The notes beneath the pieces are model-generated. The model searched no databases, was not told the DNA's origin, and saw only the letters and a list, made by a program, of their open reading frames with translations. Positions 35,017 to 46,222 of a DNA stretch of 64,000 nt are shown piece by piece (the first letter of the stretch is position 1; the number at the start of each line of letters is the position of its first letter). A program made the translations under genes and the position numbers. The DNA comes from Lumbricus rubellus (lineage: Eukaryota > Annelida > Clitellata > Crassiclitellata > Lumbricidae): assembly GCA_945859605.1 (NCBI GenBank), contig OX243827.1, forward strand, positions 24,155,872-24,219,871, in the 5' to 3' direction.

Positions 35017-36491
35017 CTTTCTCTCATCAATTCCGTATCTTGCATATCTCTATATGCTCGATTTTCAAATATCCGCATTGCTGCTGCAGTGTGTTTAACA
35101 GCTTCTTTATTCTTACGGGGGCAGGACAATGCCTTGTGAGTTGACCCCCCACAAATAAAACAGGATCCCCTATATTCTGTTGCGTAGTCACGCTCTCTAC
35201 TGAATCCTCTGTTTACATTTCCACCATGGTTCACTTCCCGATTTGTTCTAACATCATTTCTACTCCTGTATTGACTGTTCCCAAATCCTTCTTTGGGTTT
35301 ATTCTCAAAGGGTCTGTTGTTTGTCCTTTCATTGTGGAATTTCACATCAGGTTTAATGCTTGCTTCTGCATATTTGTAGCCATGTGCCTCTATGTATGAC
35401 TCCGCACACGCTAACATTTCTTTCAGACTTGTCTTCCCTTTCTCTTTGATAAACATTCTTAGCTCTGTGCTGCATGTCAGGTAGAATTGATCTTTTAATA
35501 ACAATTCTTCTACTCCTTCATAGGTTTCTTCAAAGCCTGCTTGAGCAATCCATTGCTGCATGTAGCGTCGCAGTCTATAAATAAAATTGGTCGGTGTTTC
35601 TCCGGCTTCCATTTTGCTTGTCTTGAACCTGTGTCTATATCCACCTTCAGTTAACTGGAATCGTTTTAGCAACTGTGTCTTCAGACATTCATAATCTTGA
35701 GCCTCTTCCACAGACAGTCTCTGATACACTTCCAGTGCTCTTGACTCAAGGTGTCTAGCTAATACTAGTGACCACACTTCCTTCTTTATCTCGTATGCTA
35801 CACAAGTTCGTTCAAACCGCAACAGGTAAGCGTCTAAACAATCTTTGTTTTCGTTGAAGATGGGGAATTTGATATCCCTCATCCCTCTGCTGTTCCTGTT
35901 ATTTTCCCCTTGTTGTGGATTGTCACCAACCAATGTGAATGATGCACTTCCACTTTCTCTGTCCTGACCTCGGGACTCAATTTCTCTCATTCTTACTTGT
36001 GATTCAATCCGTGCTAATTCTAGCTGTAGCTCACGTTGTTCTCGTGCTTCAGTCGCTAAGCGATTCTCTCTTGCTTCAGTCGCTTCACGTTGTTCTCGTG
36101 CTTCAGTCGCTTCACGGATCTGTCTGGCATCTGATTCTGCGGCTAAGCGTTTTTCTCTTGCTTCTGTCTCCGCACTCCTAATTGCTTCTAACTCAATTTC
36201 GGCCTTTCTAGCCTGCATTGCTGCTTGGGTCTTCCTGTCTTCGGCTTCAGCTTCAAGACGTCTCATTTCCACTTCCGCCTTCTTTGCATCAGCTGCTAAC
36301 TCAGCTTTCTTTACCTCTGCATCGGCCTCAATCTTCTTTATCTCGGCTTCCTTTGCAAACGCCCTTTCTGCTATTCTGTCTTGCCGCTGTTCCGCCTGTC
36401 TTTCTTTAACAAACGTACGAAGCTCCTCTCCACTTAGCTCTAACTCTTTGGCTATCTTCGCCCAGCTTTCAAAATCACTGTTGGCCATCAC
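35017..36491 (-). CDS. gag: Gag polyprotein of the outer Gypsy-type element (3'-truncated)
   Basis: The frame runs from MMANSDFESW. Residues ~15-170 are a charged coiled-coil rich in Glu, Ala, Arg and Lys. A retrotransposon capsid-like domain follows (~205-390; KFPIFNENKDCLDAYLLRFE onward, with LARHLESRAL and FIYRLRRYMQQW). A CCHC zinc knuckle CFICGGSTHKALSC binds nucleic acid near residue 450. After about residue 490 the frame enters the 29-bp filler and ends with nine unrelated residues. No stop disrupts the rest, so the copy is fairly young. Gag packages element RNA in cytoplasmic particles. Confidence 0.85.
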
Positions 36492-36668
36492 TTACTGACT
36501 TACTTCAAATTAGCAAGTAGTAAAATATAGGCAAAAAATGCGCTATATAATTTCTGAACACAGAAATCAATTCAATATATCAGTCGCTGTGGACTCTTTA
36601 AAATACACTCTACAGTTCTAAAATGCAAGTCTCTATCAGTTCAGCTTTACATCCAAAAAATCAATATA

Positions 36669-36672
36669 CTAG
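36669..36672. repeat. target-site duplication CTAG of the nested LTR element
   Basis: CTAG at 36669-36672 is repeated at 43743-43746, immediately outside the two LTR ends. Confidence 0.85.
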
Positions 36673-39353
36673 TGTAACGCTCGTAGGCCCACCTTTCTCC
36701 CGATCGGGGCGCTACTCCCGATCGTTGCCGTGGAGAGGTGGCCATACTTTTTAATAGGTGCGTTGGACCTGGGGCAAATGAACCGGTCAGACCAAATTCC
36801 TTTGGTCTCGCTCCCGTGTTCGGGTTTATTTCTCTTCTAAGTGGAAAAGTGCCAAAGTTGATCGAGGTGTACGAGGGCGTAGGCACGGTTCTTGGTCGGT
36901 TGACAACCTCCGGACCGTAGTCCGGAATATCTGGGTCCGTTTGTGCACCTATTGTGAGCGTCCTAGTATTTGTTTCCTCCCATCTTTCCAACCTTTCTTC
37001 CAATTTCCTTCTTTCCTCGTCTCGTCTGTCAGTCACGTCAGTCAGGGTTTGTCTCATTCCCATAACCTCAGACCGTAACTCTTTTCTGTCTCTCTGGGTT
37101 TCAGTCATGTCTTCCAACATAGCCAACAGTTGTGCCTTTATATCTTCTGATTCTTGCTTCATTCCTTTCAGAGTGTCATTCATTTTATCCAGATGTGCAA
37201 CCAATTGAGCGTAAAGAGGTTCGAGGACTACTTCCGGGGAGGCATTCCTTACTTCTTCTTCTTCCTCTGAACTCAATTTCCCCCTCAATGGCTAGTAAAG
37301 TTAGAGAAGGAGAAGCCATTTGCTTTATGATAATGTAATCAAGCAAAACATACGAAGTAATGCAATGGCTACGCCTAATTAGCACAGAAGAACAATATAA
37401 TGTGAACCACTAAACTAAATAGACGAGACTACCTACTCTAGATTAATATAGCAAAGTCATAACTCTAAGAAAGGGTTTGTAAAGTCACCACAATTATTAC
37501 TAATAGTCCACTTAAGGTGCTAGACGGTTCTCTACCCGTTCTCCTAATATTCACAATATTTAATGGCCATTCCATTAAACAAGAAACATCAACTAAATTC
37601 TTAGGTGTTGTGTTAGACCAGCATTTGTCTTGGAAAGATCATATTAAAGCTATCTCTTCTAAAATTGCCAAGAATATCGGTATTATAAAACGAGCTTCCT
37701 CCTTGTTACCTCCCCATGTTAGGCTAACCCTTTATTATACACTCATCTACCCATATCTTACCTACTGCAATATAATATGGGCTTTAACTTATAAATCCAA
37801 TTTACAAAGGCTAACAATTCTACAGAAACGTGTTATTCGTTATGTGGCTAATGTTCCATACAATTCTCATACTCATCAGCTATTTCTGGAATTTAAATTA
37901 CTAAAGATTGAACAAATTAGGACGGTTCAGATAGGTGAATTTATGTTTCGATATGAGCACAACTTGTTACCAGTAGCGTATAGACAAATGTTCTTCCGTG
38001 CCTCTGATTTTCATTCCTATTCCACAAGAAGTTCAAATTTGTATAGACAACCATTTGCTCATACTAACACTCGTTTATTTTCGATCAGATATACTGGTGT
38101 TAATATTTGGAACAGTATCCCCTCAGCTATAAGTCAATTACATGGTCTTCATATCTTCAAGAAACGCCTACGTTGTTATATTATCAATCGAACTGCTTGA
38201 AATATTGTGTTGAATTGGGTGTGTTAGTTAAGTGTTAGTTAAGTGTTAGTTAAGTGTTAGTTAAGTGTTAGTTAAGTTGTGTTATCTATCCTCTATTAAT
38301 AAGTTTCTGTCCTGATTATATTTCTATTTCTGCAATCGTTTAAACCGGCTGTCATGTCCTGTATATTATGCCTTGCAATTCAATGATTACTGGGTGGCCC
38401 AACTAGCGGGATTTCCATCCCTTCCGGGTCTCCCCTTGATACCACTAAATATGTACAATTCCCTGTTCACTGCCTTGATTGTTATTTTTGGTGCGTATTC
38501 AGGAAATAAACTGATTTGATTTGATTTGACAAGACTAATATTACATAGCACAAGTAACCACAACTGTCAAATATCATTCACTCATTCAGCCTATAGTAGC
38601 GACGTGAATATACAACAGTTCAAGTACACGTGGTGACTCTTGCAAATGTCCTTCATTCATTCAGCCTATAATGGTGAAGCGAATATTATACAGTGCACGT
38701 ACACGAGACTACACTCTCAAATGTCACTCATTCAACAAAGAGTAGCAAAAGGATATTAAATGCACAAAAGGCCTAGCTTCTGCCCGGAAACACCCTAGAA
38801 CCCAGACAAGGTTTTAGTCCTTAATTAAGCAGAGGCCTACAATTAAATATCTCTTTTCTCACAAATGAATAAACTTCACAGTACTACCCGTTCGAAAAGG
38901 GGCGTTTCCCGTCACTCCTCCAGACAGCCTGACGAACGGAACTCGTCCAAAGGTATTCTTCTGCCACAGCTGTGCCTTCCGTTGCAAGAACCGTCCTTCG
39001 TAGTTTCTTCCTCCACCGTGGTTTCGACTATATAGCTCATTAACTCAGCGTAAAACTATCGAAACCTAACTTCGCAGTTGCACGAGACGTTCTTCCCGGT
39101 TCCAAAGTCACGTGACGACCTGCTCGTTCCGCTTCAAGGACAGCTCTGCCCTCTCCGTCTGAATTCAACTCTCTTCTCCCGTCGTTCCAATCGAAGCTCA
39201 ATCTTTTATACTGCATACGCCCTCTAGCGATTAAACTATCAGCCCGCCTTAAACGCTAGCGATTAAACTATCAGCCCGCCTTAAACGCCAGCTGCATTAA
39301 TCCACTACAGAGCAAAAAGCCCATCCCCTGTAACGAGGTTAGAGTTCGTTACA
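36673..39353 (-). repeat. 3' LTR of the nested element, carrying a LINE insertion
   Basis: Matches 42039-43742 base for base apart from a few substitutions, one extra T near 37280 (which breaks the LTR portion of the reading frame) and a 976-bp LINE insertion at 37557-38532. Confidence 0.9.
37557..38528 (+). pseudogene. 5'-truncated non-LTR retrotransposon in the 3' LTR
   Basis: Plus-strand frame (to 38200) encodes the region after the RT palm: TKFLGVVLDQHLSWKDHI, a typical 'LGVxLDxxLxWxxHI' motif, then LPPHVRLTLYYTLIYPYLTY, then IWNSIPSAI near the end. This fits jockey/CR1-type LINEs. The 3' UTR has five GTTAGTTAAGT repeats (38222-38275) and ends in ATTTGATTTGATTTG. A 4-bp ACAA repeat flanks the insertion (37553-37556, 38529-38532). 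Confidence 0.8.
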
Positions 39354-40128
39354 CTCTCTCCAGCTCGCCCCACAAAAATTCTGTACTCACAGAATTTTTC
39401 CTTAAGTAGGAACCTTATTCCTCTTAAACAATTAAACATCCATGCACACACACAATAAACGGAGATCACAAAAAATTCCCACTTAACTAACACCAAAAAC
39501 AATCATCATTCACCAAAACGGCAGAACAATTTCACACACGAATACAAACGCAAATAACAGCCACACAAATAACCTTCGGTCGCTACCAACAACGACTCAC
39601 AATACAAAATAATCTCAAATACTCAACTCCAGTTACACTCAAACAGCTGTAACTTCCATTCATAAATATGCGAAACACAAATAATCTCAAATAATAAATA
39701 CCGGTTACCACCAACGATAACTCTCCTCATACGACAATATGCAATACAAAATAATAAATTCCGGTTACCACCAACGATAACTCTCATACGTACGACAATA
39801 TGCATAACAAATATCCTCAAATAATAAACTCCGTTACCACCAACGATAACTCGCACACATCAACAATATACAATGCAAAAATTCCTCAAATTACAAATAC
39901 TCCAGTTACTCTTATACAGCCGTAACTTCCATACATCAGCAACACAGTACACAATATCCTCAAATTATAAATCCTCATCAAAAATTCCTCAAATAATGAA
40001 TACTCCAGTTACCAGTTACACTTACACAGCAGTACCGTTCACACGACAATATACACATTACAAATATCCTCAACACAAATTAAATACTGCAGCACCATCT
40101 ACGACGTTAACTAAACATTCCTACAGTT
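39354..40128 (-). other. 3' untranslated internal region and polypurine tract of the nested element
   Basis: AT-rich, non-coding, with three or four ~60-bp degenerate repeats containing GGTTACCACCAACGATAACTC (plus strand) at about 39700-39850. The minus strand ends GAGCTGGAGAGAG against the LTR, a plausible plus-strand primer. Confidence 0.6.
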
Positions 40129-42750
40129 TCAGCTAACACCATAAACAAACCCACAACGACCCCCATTAACCATAGGCCAATAGTTAAACCATTCCCTACA
40201 TGAAACGGGCCCATCTTTCCACCTCGACTGGATACTACGAGACGAAACTTCAATGACAGGCGTGTTGACATGCGAGGTACCAGTGTACACCGTCTCTGGT
40301 ACAACTTCAGGAACCGGGGACGAATACCCTGCAGTTCGGTCCTCAGCATCGAAGATTTCGTCCTCCTCAGTCTCTGGATCAGCGGCTGGAACTTCTGGGA
40401 CGAAGACTTGCTCGACAGCAGCAGCTGGAGACGGTGAAGGCGACACCACAGGTTCGACTACTTCTGGAGGCACGACGGTGACGTCAGAACCCGCCGAAGA
40501 GGATCCTGGTGGCGGAAGAGGAGGTTCAGTCATTTCCAGCACGGTAGGCGGGACCGCGCGAGGGACTGAATGCGGACTGTCAGGCGGCGAACGTCTTCTG
40601 GATCGTTTTCTGGATCGTTTTCTGGAACGTTTAGGAGCGGAAGATCTGCTCACTGGACGATTCTGAGTAGCTACATCATTGACCAAGACCGTCTCTCGAT
40701 GCGGGCAATGTCGGATCAAATGAAAGCTGGAGAAGCATTGGTAGCAGCGTTTTGGTCGGAAGGTAGGTTGATTCACACGCGCTTCACCATAGCCATTCCA
40801 TGGTCCAGTGGGTTGAAGCCAAGGAGGAGGATACGGTTGCACTGGATGAACTGTAGGCGGGTACTGGAACGAAGGCGCAGGATAATCTTGAGGAAATCCC
40901 TGCATTAGCGGCGGGGTTTGTGATCGAGCAGTCTTCTCCAGTTGCTCGACCCTCCGTGCAAGATCTCTGACCGCCGGATCCACCTCCGGGACGGTATGAA
41001 CTCTCGTGGGTTGTTGAGCAGGCGCGTCGAACTGCGTGGAGCTGTTCGAAGAGGTAGACGACGACAGAACACGTTCAGGAGGCGGAATCACCTCAGCTGT
41101 AGACGTGGCAGCTGTAGCAGTGGAGATTGAATATGTTTGAGTAGCGACGGTGACTTTCGCCGATATGCTCTGAGTCGACGACGATGAATCTCCACCGGTT
41201 GTCCCAAGTTGAAGGCGTTCGTGACCGTTACCAGATCTCGAGAAGCCATAGGACTGAGCTCCCACGCAGGTAGGACGATTCTGGCGGCGACCAGCGAATT
41301 CGGCGCCCACGACTGGCTCCTCCTGGTAAGCATCACCTCTGATGGAAGCGTCTGGAAACGAAGGACCATTCTTGAACCTCGCCTCGTCCGCCGGGTTCCA
41401 AGGAAGGTAGGATGACAGAGGCAGCGAAGCGACGAATGAGGGAGTGACCGAAGTTTCTGAGTACGTTCTCAGTGCGTAAGTTGGTAGAACGGACGGAATG
41501 GGGCGGCTTTCATAGGCGTTCATGACCCTTCCGTCACGACGTGCAGCATCCTCTGGGTTGGCTGACTCTCGTTGTGCCTGCTTCGCAGGGGAAAGCGGAC
41601 CACGACGACGTTGAGACATCGCTTCCTCATTCGGCACGCTCCTCCGGCATGGTCGTAGCATTGACGGAACACCGGGCTGCGAACTTTCCGGAATCGGTCG
41701 TTGTCTGACGTCACGATCCACCGATTTCGCCGGATCTTGAAACACAGACCATCTCACAGCAGTCACTGGGTCAACTGTTATTTGGGCTCTATCTAAACCC
41801 CAATTTCCTTCCCATAAAACTCTCTTTAATTGTATTTCTCTGCTAGAATCATGGGTTAACTTATCAGGTTCGTAACATGCACCTCTAGAAAAATTAGTAA
41901 CCCCATCTGCACCTCTAGAAAGATTAGTAAACCCTTCTGCTCCTCTGGCAAAATTAACTATCCCATCTGCTCCTCTGGAAAAATTATCTATCCCATCTGC
42001 TCCTCCGGAAAAATTAACAATCCCATCCTCGTCGCCATTGTAACGCTCGTAGGCCCACCTTTCTCCCGATCGGGGCGCTACTCCCGATCGTTGCCGTGGA
42101 GAGGTGGCCATACTTTTTAATAGGTGCGTTGGACCTGGGGCAAATGAACCGGTCAGACCAAATTCCTTTGGTCTCGCTCCCGTGTTCGGGTTTATTTCTC
42201 TTCTAAGTGGAAAAGTGCCAAAGTTGATCGAGGTGTACGAGGGCGTAGGCACGGTCCTTGGTCGGTTGACAACCTCCGGACCGTAGTCCGGAATATCTGG
42301 GTCCGTTTGTGCACCTATTGTGAGCGTCCTAGTATTTGTTTCCTCCCATCTTTCCAACCTTTCTTCCAATTTCCTTCTTTCCTCGTCTCGTCTGTCAGTC
42401 ACGTCAGTCAGGGTTTGTCTCATTCCCATAACCTCAGACCGTAACTCTTTTCTGTCTCTCTGGGTTTCAGTCATGTCTTCCAACATAGCCAACAGTTGTG
42501 CCTTTATATCTTCTGATTCTTGCTTCATTCCTTTCAGAGTGTCATTCATTTTATCCAGATGTGCAACCAATTGAGCGTAAAGAGGTTCGAGGACTACTTC
42601 CGGGGAGGCATTCCTTACTTCTTCTTCTTCCTCTGAACTCAATTCCCCCTCAATGGCTAGTAAAGTTAGAGAAGGAGAAGCCATTTGCTTTATGATAATG
42701 TAATCAAGCAAAACATACGAAGTAATGCAATGGCTACGCCTAATTAGCAC
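40129..42750 (-). CDS. gag-like protein whose frame starts in the 5' LTR
   Basis: An 873-codon frame; a likely start is M23 (MASPSLTLLA, 42684). Residues ~1-237 lie in the LTR: acidic stretch, then a coiled coil (LDKMNDTLKGM .. RRKLEERLERWEE). The tRNA primer site itself is translated (NGDEDGI, ~238-244). It is followed by five ~11-residue repeats of the type GADGIVNFSRG. A CCHC knuckle CYQCFSSFHLIRHC lies at ~668-681, then an Arg/Ser-rich basic patch KRSRKRSRKRSRRRS and a Pro/Val/Glu-rich C-terminus. No RT or integrase motifs. A nucleic-acid-binding structural role is inferred. Confidence 0.7.
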   Translation of the reverse strand: MLIRRSHCITSYVLLDYIIIKQMASPSLTLLAIEGELSSEEEEEVRNASPEVVLEPLYAQLVAHLDKMNDTLKGMKQESEDIKAQLLAMLEDMTETQRDRKELRSEVMGMRQTLTDVTDRRDEERRKLEERLERWEETNTRTLTIGAQTDPDIPDYGPEVVNRPRTVPTPSYTSINFGTFPLRREINPNTGARPKEFGLTGSFAPGPTHLLKSMATSPRQRSGVAPRSGERWAYERYNGDEDGIVNFSGGADGIDNFSRGADGIVNFARGAEGFTNLSRGADGVTNFSRGACYEPDKLTHDSSREIQLKRVLWEGNWGLDRAQITVDPVTAVRWSVFQDPAKSVDRDVRQRPIPESSQPGVPSMLRPCRRSVPNEEAMSQRRRGPLSPAKQAQRESANPEDAARRDGRVMNAYESRPIPSVLPTYALRTYSETSVTPSFVASLPLSSYLPWNPADEARFKNGPSFPDASIRGDAYQEEPVVGAEFAGRRQNRPTCVGAQSYGFSRSGNGHERLQLGTTGGDSSSSTQSISAKVTVATQTYSISTATAATSTAEVIPPPERVLSSSTSSNSSTQFDAPAQQPTRVHTVPEVDPAVRDLARRVEQLEKTARSQTPPLMQGFPQDYPAPSFQYPPTVHPVQPYPPPWLQPTGPWNGYGEARVNQPTFRPKRCYQCFSSFHLIRHCPHRETVLVNDVATQNRPVSRSSAPKRSRKRSRKRSRRRSPPDSPHSVPRAVPPTVLEMTEPPLPPPGSSSAGSDVTVVPPEVVEPVVSPSPSPAAAVEQVFVPEVPAADPETEEDEIFDAEDRTAGYSSPVPEVVPETVYTGTSHVNTPVIEVSSRSIQSRWKDGPVSCREWFNYWPMVNGGRCGFVYGVS
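42020..42037 (-). other. primer binding site, tRNA-Ser
   Basis: Minus-strand TGGCGACGAGGATGGGAT is complementary to the 3' end of eukaryotic tRNA-Ser(GCT) including CCA. It lies 1 nt inside the 5' LTR end. Confidence 0.75.
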
Positions 42751-43742
42751 AGAAGAACAATATAATGTGAACCACTAAACTAAATAGACGAGACTACCTA
42801 CTCTAGATTAATATAGCAAAGTCATAACTCTAAGAAAGGGTTTGTAAAGTCACCACAATTATTACTAATAGTCCACTTAAGGTGCTAGACGGTTCTCTAC
42901 CCGTTCTCCTAATATTCACAAGACTAATATTACATAGCACAAGTAACCACAACTGTCAAGTATCATTCACTCATTCAGCCTATAGTAGCGACGTGAATAT
43001 ACAACAGTTCAAGTACACGTGGTGACTCTTGCAAATGTCCTTCATTCATTCAGCCTATAATGGTGAAGCGAATATTATACAGTGCACGTACACGAGACTA
43101 CACTCTCAAATGTCACTCATTCAACAAAGAGTAGCAAAAGGATATTAAATGCACAAAAGGCCTAGCTTCTGCCCGGAAACACCCTAGAACCCAGACAAGG
43201 TTTTAGTCCTTAATTAAGCAGAGGCCTACAATTAAATATCTCTTTTCTCACAAATGAATAAACTTCACAGTACTACCCGTTCGAAAAGGGGCGTTTCCCG
43301 TCACTCCTCCAGACAGCCTGACGAACGGAACTCGTCCAAAGGTATTCTTCTGCCACAGCTGTGCCTTCCGTTGCAAGAACCGTCCTTCGTAGTTTCTTCC
43401 TCCACCGTGGTTTCGACTATATAGCTCATTAACTCAGCGTAAAACTATCGAAACCTAACTTCGCAGTTGCACGAGACGTTCTTCCCGGTTCCAAAGTCAC
43501 GTGACGACCTGCTCGTTCCGCTTCAAGGACAGCTCTGCCCTCTCCGTCTGAATTCAACTCTCTTCTCCCGTCGTTCCAATCGAAGCTCAATCTTTTATAC
43601 TGCATACGCCCTCTAGCGATTAAACTATCAGCCCGCCTTAAACGCTAGCGATTAAACTATCAGCCCGCCTTAAACGCCAGCTGCATTAATCCACTACAGA
43701 GCAAAAAGCCCATCCCCTGTAACGAGGTTAGAGTTCGTTACA
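42039..43742 (-). repeat. 5' LTR of the nested element
   Basis: 1,704 bp with TGTAACG..CGTTACA ends. Contains the first ~237 codons of the gag-like frame and a 36-bp direct duplication (GCGATTAAACTATCAGCCCG, twice) at about 43614-43675. Confidence 0.9.
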
Positions 43743-43813
43743 CTAGCAATATTGTTCTATGCTGTTTCTAGTGTCATTAATGTTCAATTAGATCAGTTTT
43801 TAAGCTGACTAAA

Positions 43814-43831
43814 ATCCCGGACGAGCCCCCA
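43814..43831 (-). other. primer binding site, tRNA-Pro
   Basis: Minus-strand TGGGGGCTCGTCCGGGAT is complementary to the 3' end of tRNA-Pro plus CCA, 3 nt from the LTR end. The match continues for two more bases. Confidence 0.85.
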
Positions 43832-43834
43832 TAC

Positions 43835-44901
43835 TGTCGCATACCAGGTTTCACCCTAGACGCTTTATAAACTCAGTGATTCGTAATGGGTGATCAAGAG
43901 TGTTACTTAGAATTAGCCTACAACAATAACTCGCTGTATTTCATTTTTGATGTATAATATAAATATCAACATTCAACAATAAATAATATTCAATGACCTA
44001 ACTACCTAGTGTGGCGTATTTGATTAAATAATTATTATTGTGAGTGGTCTTAACTTCACTCATGCGTCCATTCTCGTTGGATGATGAAGTCCTTCACTCA
44101 AGAAGATTTCGCTCGGTCCTCGTCTCGAATACAGGGAACAGACTGGATGGACAAGCAAGGATCGGTTGATCCTCCCTCGAAGTCGTCCGTCGTAGTTCAC
44201 CACCGTACTGTTGCTGAATTGTAGGCTGCGTCTCTTCACAGCGGCCTACCGGTCTTCCACCTCCGTTGTCGATGCTGTTTCGCCTCCTCGCTCACCTCAG
44301 ATCAATCGCAATTGATTTTCACAGTTCTCGCCGATTGCTCATCAACTGTCAATCGCTCGAAAAACGTTCAGATTTCCACAGTTCTCGCCGATTGCTCAAT
44401 TCTCATCAACTGTCAATCGCTCGAAAACGTTCAGCGCTTCGCAAAGTCACTAAACTTAACCGGCCAAAGGTACTACCTTCCCCTCGGACTTACAGTTCTG
44501 CAGTAGGAACAAGTAGACACTGAAATCTTACTTTCCCACAATGGATCATCGAGGCCTTTCGAATTAATTTCACGAATCGCCAAAATGTTTAATGGCGACC
44601 GTCTCGTCGAAAGTTTTTGCCCCAAATCAATGTTATTATTGCTGTCGTCTGCCTCGCTCACTTCTTGGCACGCTGCCAACGCGCGCCTTGTTATCGTCCT
44701 GTGTGTAACGCTTGTTTCTGGCCTCCTCATGCGTTGACTGACTTTTGTTGCGCATTTGTTTTTATATTAAGCTAAGCCACAACTGTTCATTATAAATAAC
44801 TAATACGCCAGTAATTACGCTAGCTTGACTATTACCTATAATTAATAATTAAACAGTTCATCAGTTAATTAATTCGTTTGTTAAGCATTTAATTCGCTAC
44901 A
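43835..44901 (-). repeat. 5' LTR of the outer Gypsy-type element
   Basis: 1,067 bp, TGTAGCG..GCGACA. Contains a tandem duplication around TCTCGCCGATTGCTCA (44318-44430) and a TATA-like AATATAAAAAC at about 44759-44769 on the minus strand, suitable for a core promoter. No second LTR is present in the window. Confidence 0.75.
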
Positions 44902-45467
44902 GGCACTAGTCTTGCCCCCTCGAAGCCAGGAAAATTGAAATATGTTTTTAACTACCGGTGCTAATTTTCTGTTTTAAGAAATTCGTAAGAGCAATAATGA
45001 TACCAATTTAACACGAATCGAAATTTAGTGATACACATTTAGCAACCTCGTTAAAAATACCGAGGGTTTTTTAATTTCAAGCCATACATTTTCAGTCTCT
45101 TGCTAAGAAATTTAACTGTGTCCGATGTGTGTTTGTCCCTCCTGCAAAAATATCAACGGGCTCCCATGACACGCACGCATGCTGACGAGCAAAAGTAATG
45201 GCAGTACAACCTCGGTGTAAGTCAGCATAATAAGAGGATTAAAACAGCAGACATCCTGGACCCGGAATATCTCTTTTTCCACTGAACAGAAAATTGTCAC
45301 AGTTCTGCATCGAACGCTACCAGGAAACCACAAGATGGCGGCGAACTCTTTCGCGGAACGCGCACGAAGACGACGATGCGTCAACCGCCGCACTAAGACC
45401 AAAAATTGAAGTCAATCTAAATAAGTAATACAGACTTGCAGCGCCAGAACGACTTGACCGGATTAAT
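44902..45467. other. intergenic, isolated AAGATGGCGGC motif
   Basis: No gene established. At about 45332-45342 CAAGATGGCGGCG resembles the YY1 site often found at the start codon of housekeeping genes. The frame from this ATG is only 24 codons and no clear splice donor follows. Confidence 0.3.
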
Positions 45468-45884
45468 CAGCGTTGCCACTTCTCGGGTTTTTTCACAAGA
45501 TCTTGGGTTTTTCGATCCCAACTTGGGAATAGGTTTTTTGGACGAACTTGGGTTTTTTCTTGGGGTTTTTTGTCCAAAACTCTTGGGTTTTTTCGATTAG
45601 AACTTGGGTTTTTTCGATCCGAACTTGGGAAATGGGGTTTTTTCGGGAAAAACTTTTTGTTTTTTGCAGAAAATCCAGCAACCTGCGTATATCTCTCAAA
45701 GATTTGGCTGGATGACTAAAAAAACGGTCGTCAGAATTTTCGGACGGGAAATTGGAAACAATTTTGAAAAAAGTCATCAGAATGTTTCGACGGAAAATTG
45801 TGGGAATTTTCGGACGATTTTGGCAACTTGTTTTTTCTTGGGTTTTTCGACTCTCCAACTTGTTTTTTTAGAGTGGCAAAGCTG
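45468..45884. mobile_element. hAT-type MITE (CAGCGTTGCCAC termini)
   Basis: Ends CAGCGTTGCCACTTCT and AGAGTGGCAAAGCTG. Flanks GGATTAAT and GGATTATT agree at 7 of 8. The interior repeats CTTGGGTTTTTT phrases and one GATGACTAAAAAAACGGTCG module. Confidence 0.8.
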
Positions 45885-46117
45885 GGATTATTCAGATGTT
45901 TGTTTACGACTTTGAGTCGAGTAGAAAGTAAGTGTTAGCAGACGACTTCATATAAAGAAAGGAGTCAGCCGTCGAGAGCCTCTCGAGTGCTTTTTCCCGC
46001 TAAATAATTACCCAATTTACATACGTTTCCATAATTTGCATAATGCAGGTTAACCCAGCGTTACCCTACTTAATCTTATCTTGCCCAACCTTGCCCTAAT
46101 CTTACCGGACCTCCGCC

Positions 46118-46222
46118 ACTGCTAGAACTCTGGCGGTGCCAGTGCCAAGACTGGATAACGTAGGAGGGCGACTCTAAACAATTTTTCTTATGACACAGTT
46201 CGTTAAACAGCAACTACTAGGC
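46118..46222 (+). repeat. dispersed repeat (GGAGGGCG family)
   Basis: CTGGCGGTGCCAGTGCC, GGAGGGCGACTC, then TTATGACACAGTTCGTTAAACAGCAACTAC, parallel to the copies at 16184 and 60170. Confidence 0.5.

Larger units (their letters stand above)
36673..43742 (-). mobile_element. young non-autonomous LTR retrotransposon with LTR-encoded gag-like frame
   Basis: Minus-strand order: 5' LTR 42039-43742 (1,704 bp, TGTAACG..CGTTACA), primer site for tRNA-Ser at 42020-42037 (TGGCGACGAGGATGGGAT), internal region, purine-rich GGAGAGAG just before the 3' LTR at 36673-39353. The two LTRs show only a handful of differences over 1.7 kb apart from a LINE insertion in the 3' one, so insertion is recent. The 2.7-kb internal part encodes a gag-like protein and no protease, RT, RNase H or integrase. 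Movement would require enzymes from a relative. Confidence 0.85.
34988..44901 (-). mobile_element. truncated Ty3/Gypsy-type LTR retrotransposon (host of a nested element)
   Basis: In minus-strand order: 5' LTR (43835-44901), tRNA-Pro primer site (43814-43831), leader, then gag (36491 to ~35017). The leader is split by a second LTR element inserted at 36673-43742 with a CTAG duplication. Protease, reverse transcriptase, integrase and the 3' LTR are missing; the element ends inside or just after gag at a repair-like junction. It cannot be autonomous. Confidence 0.8.
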
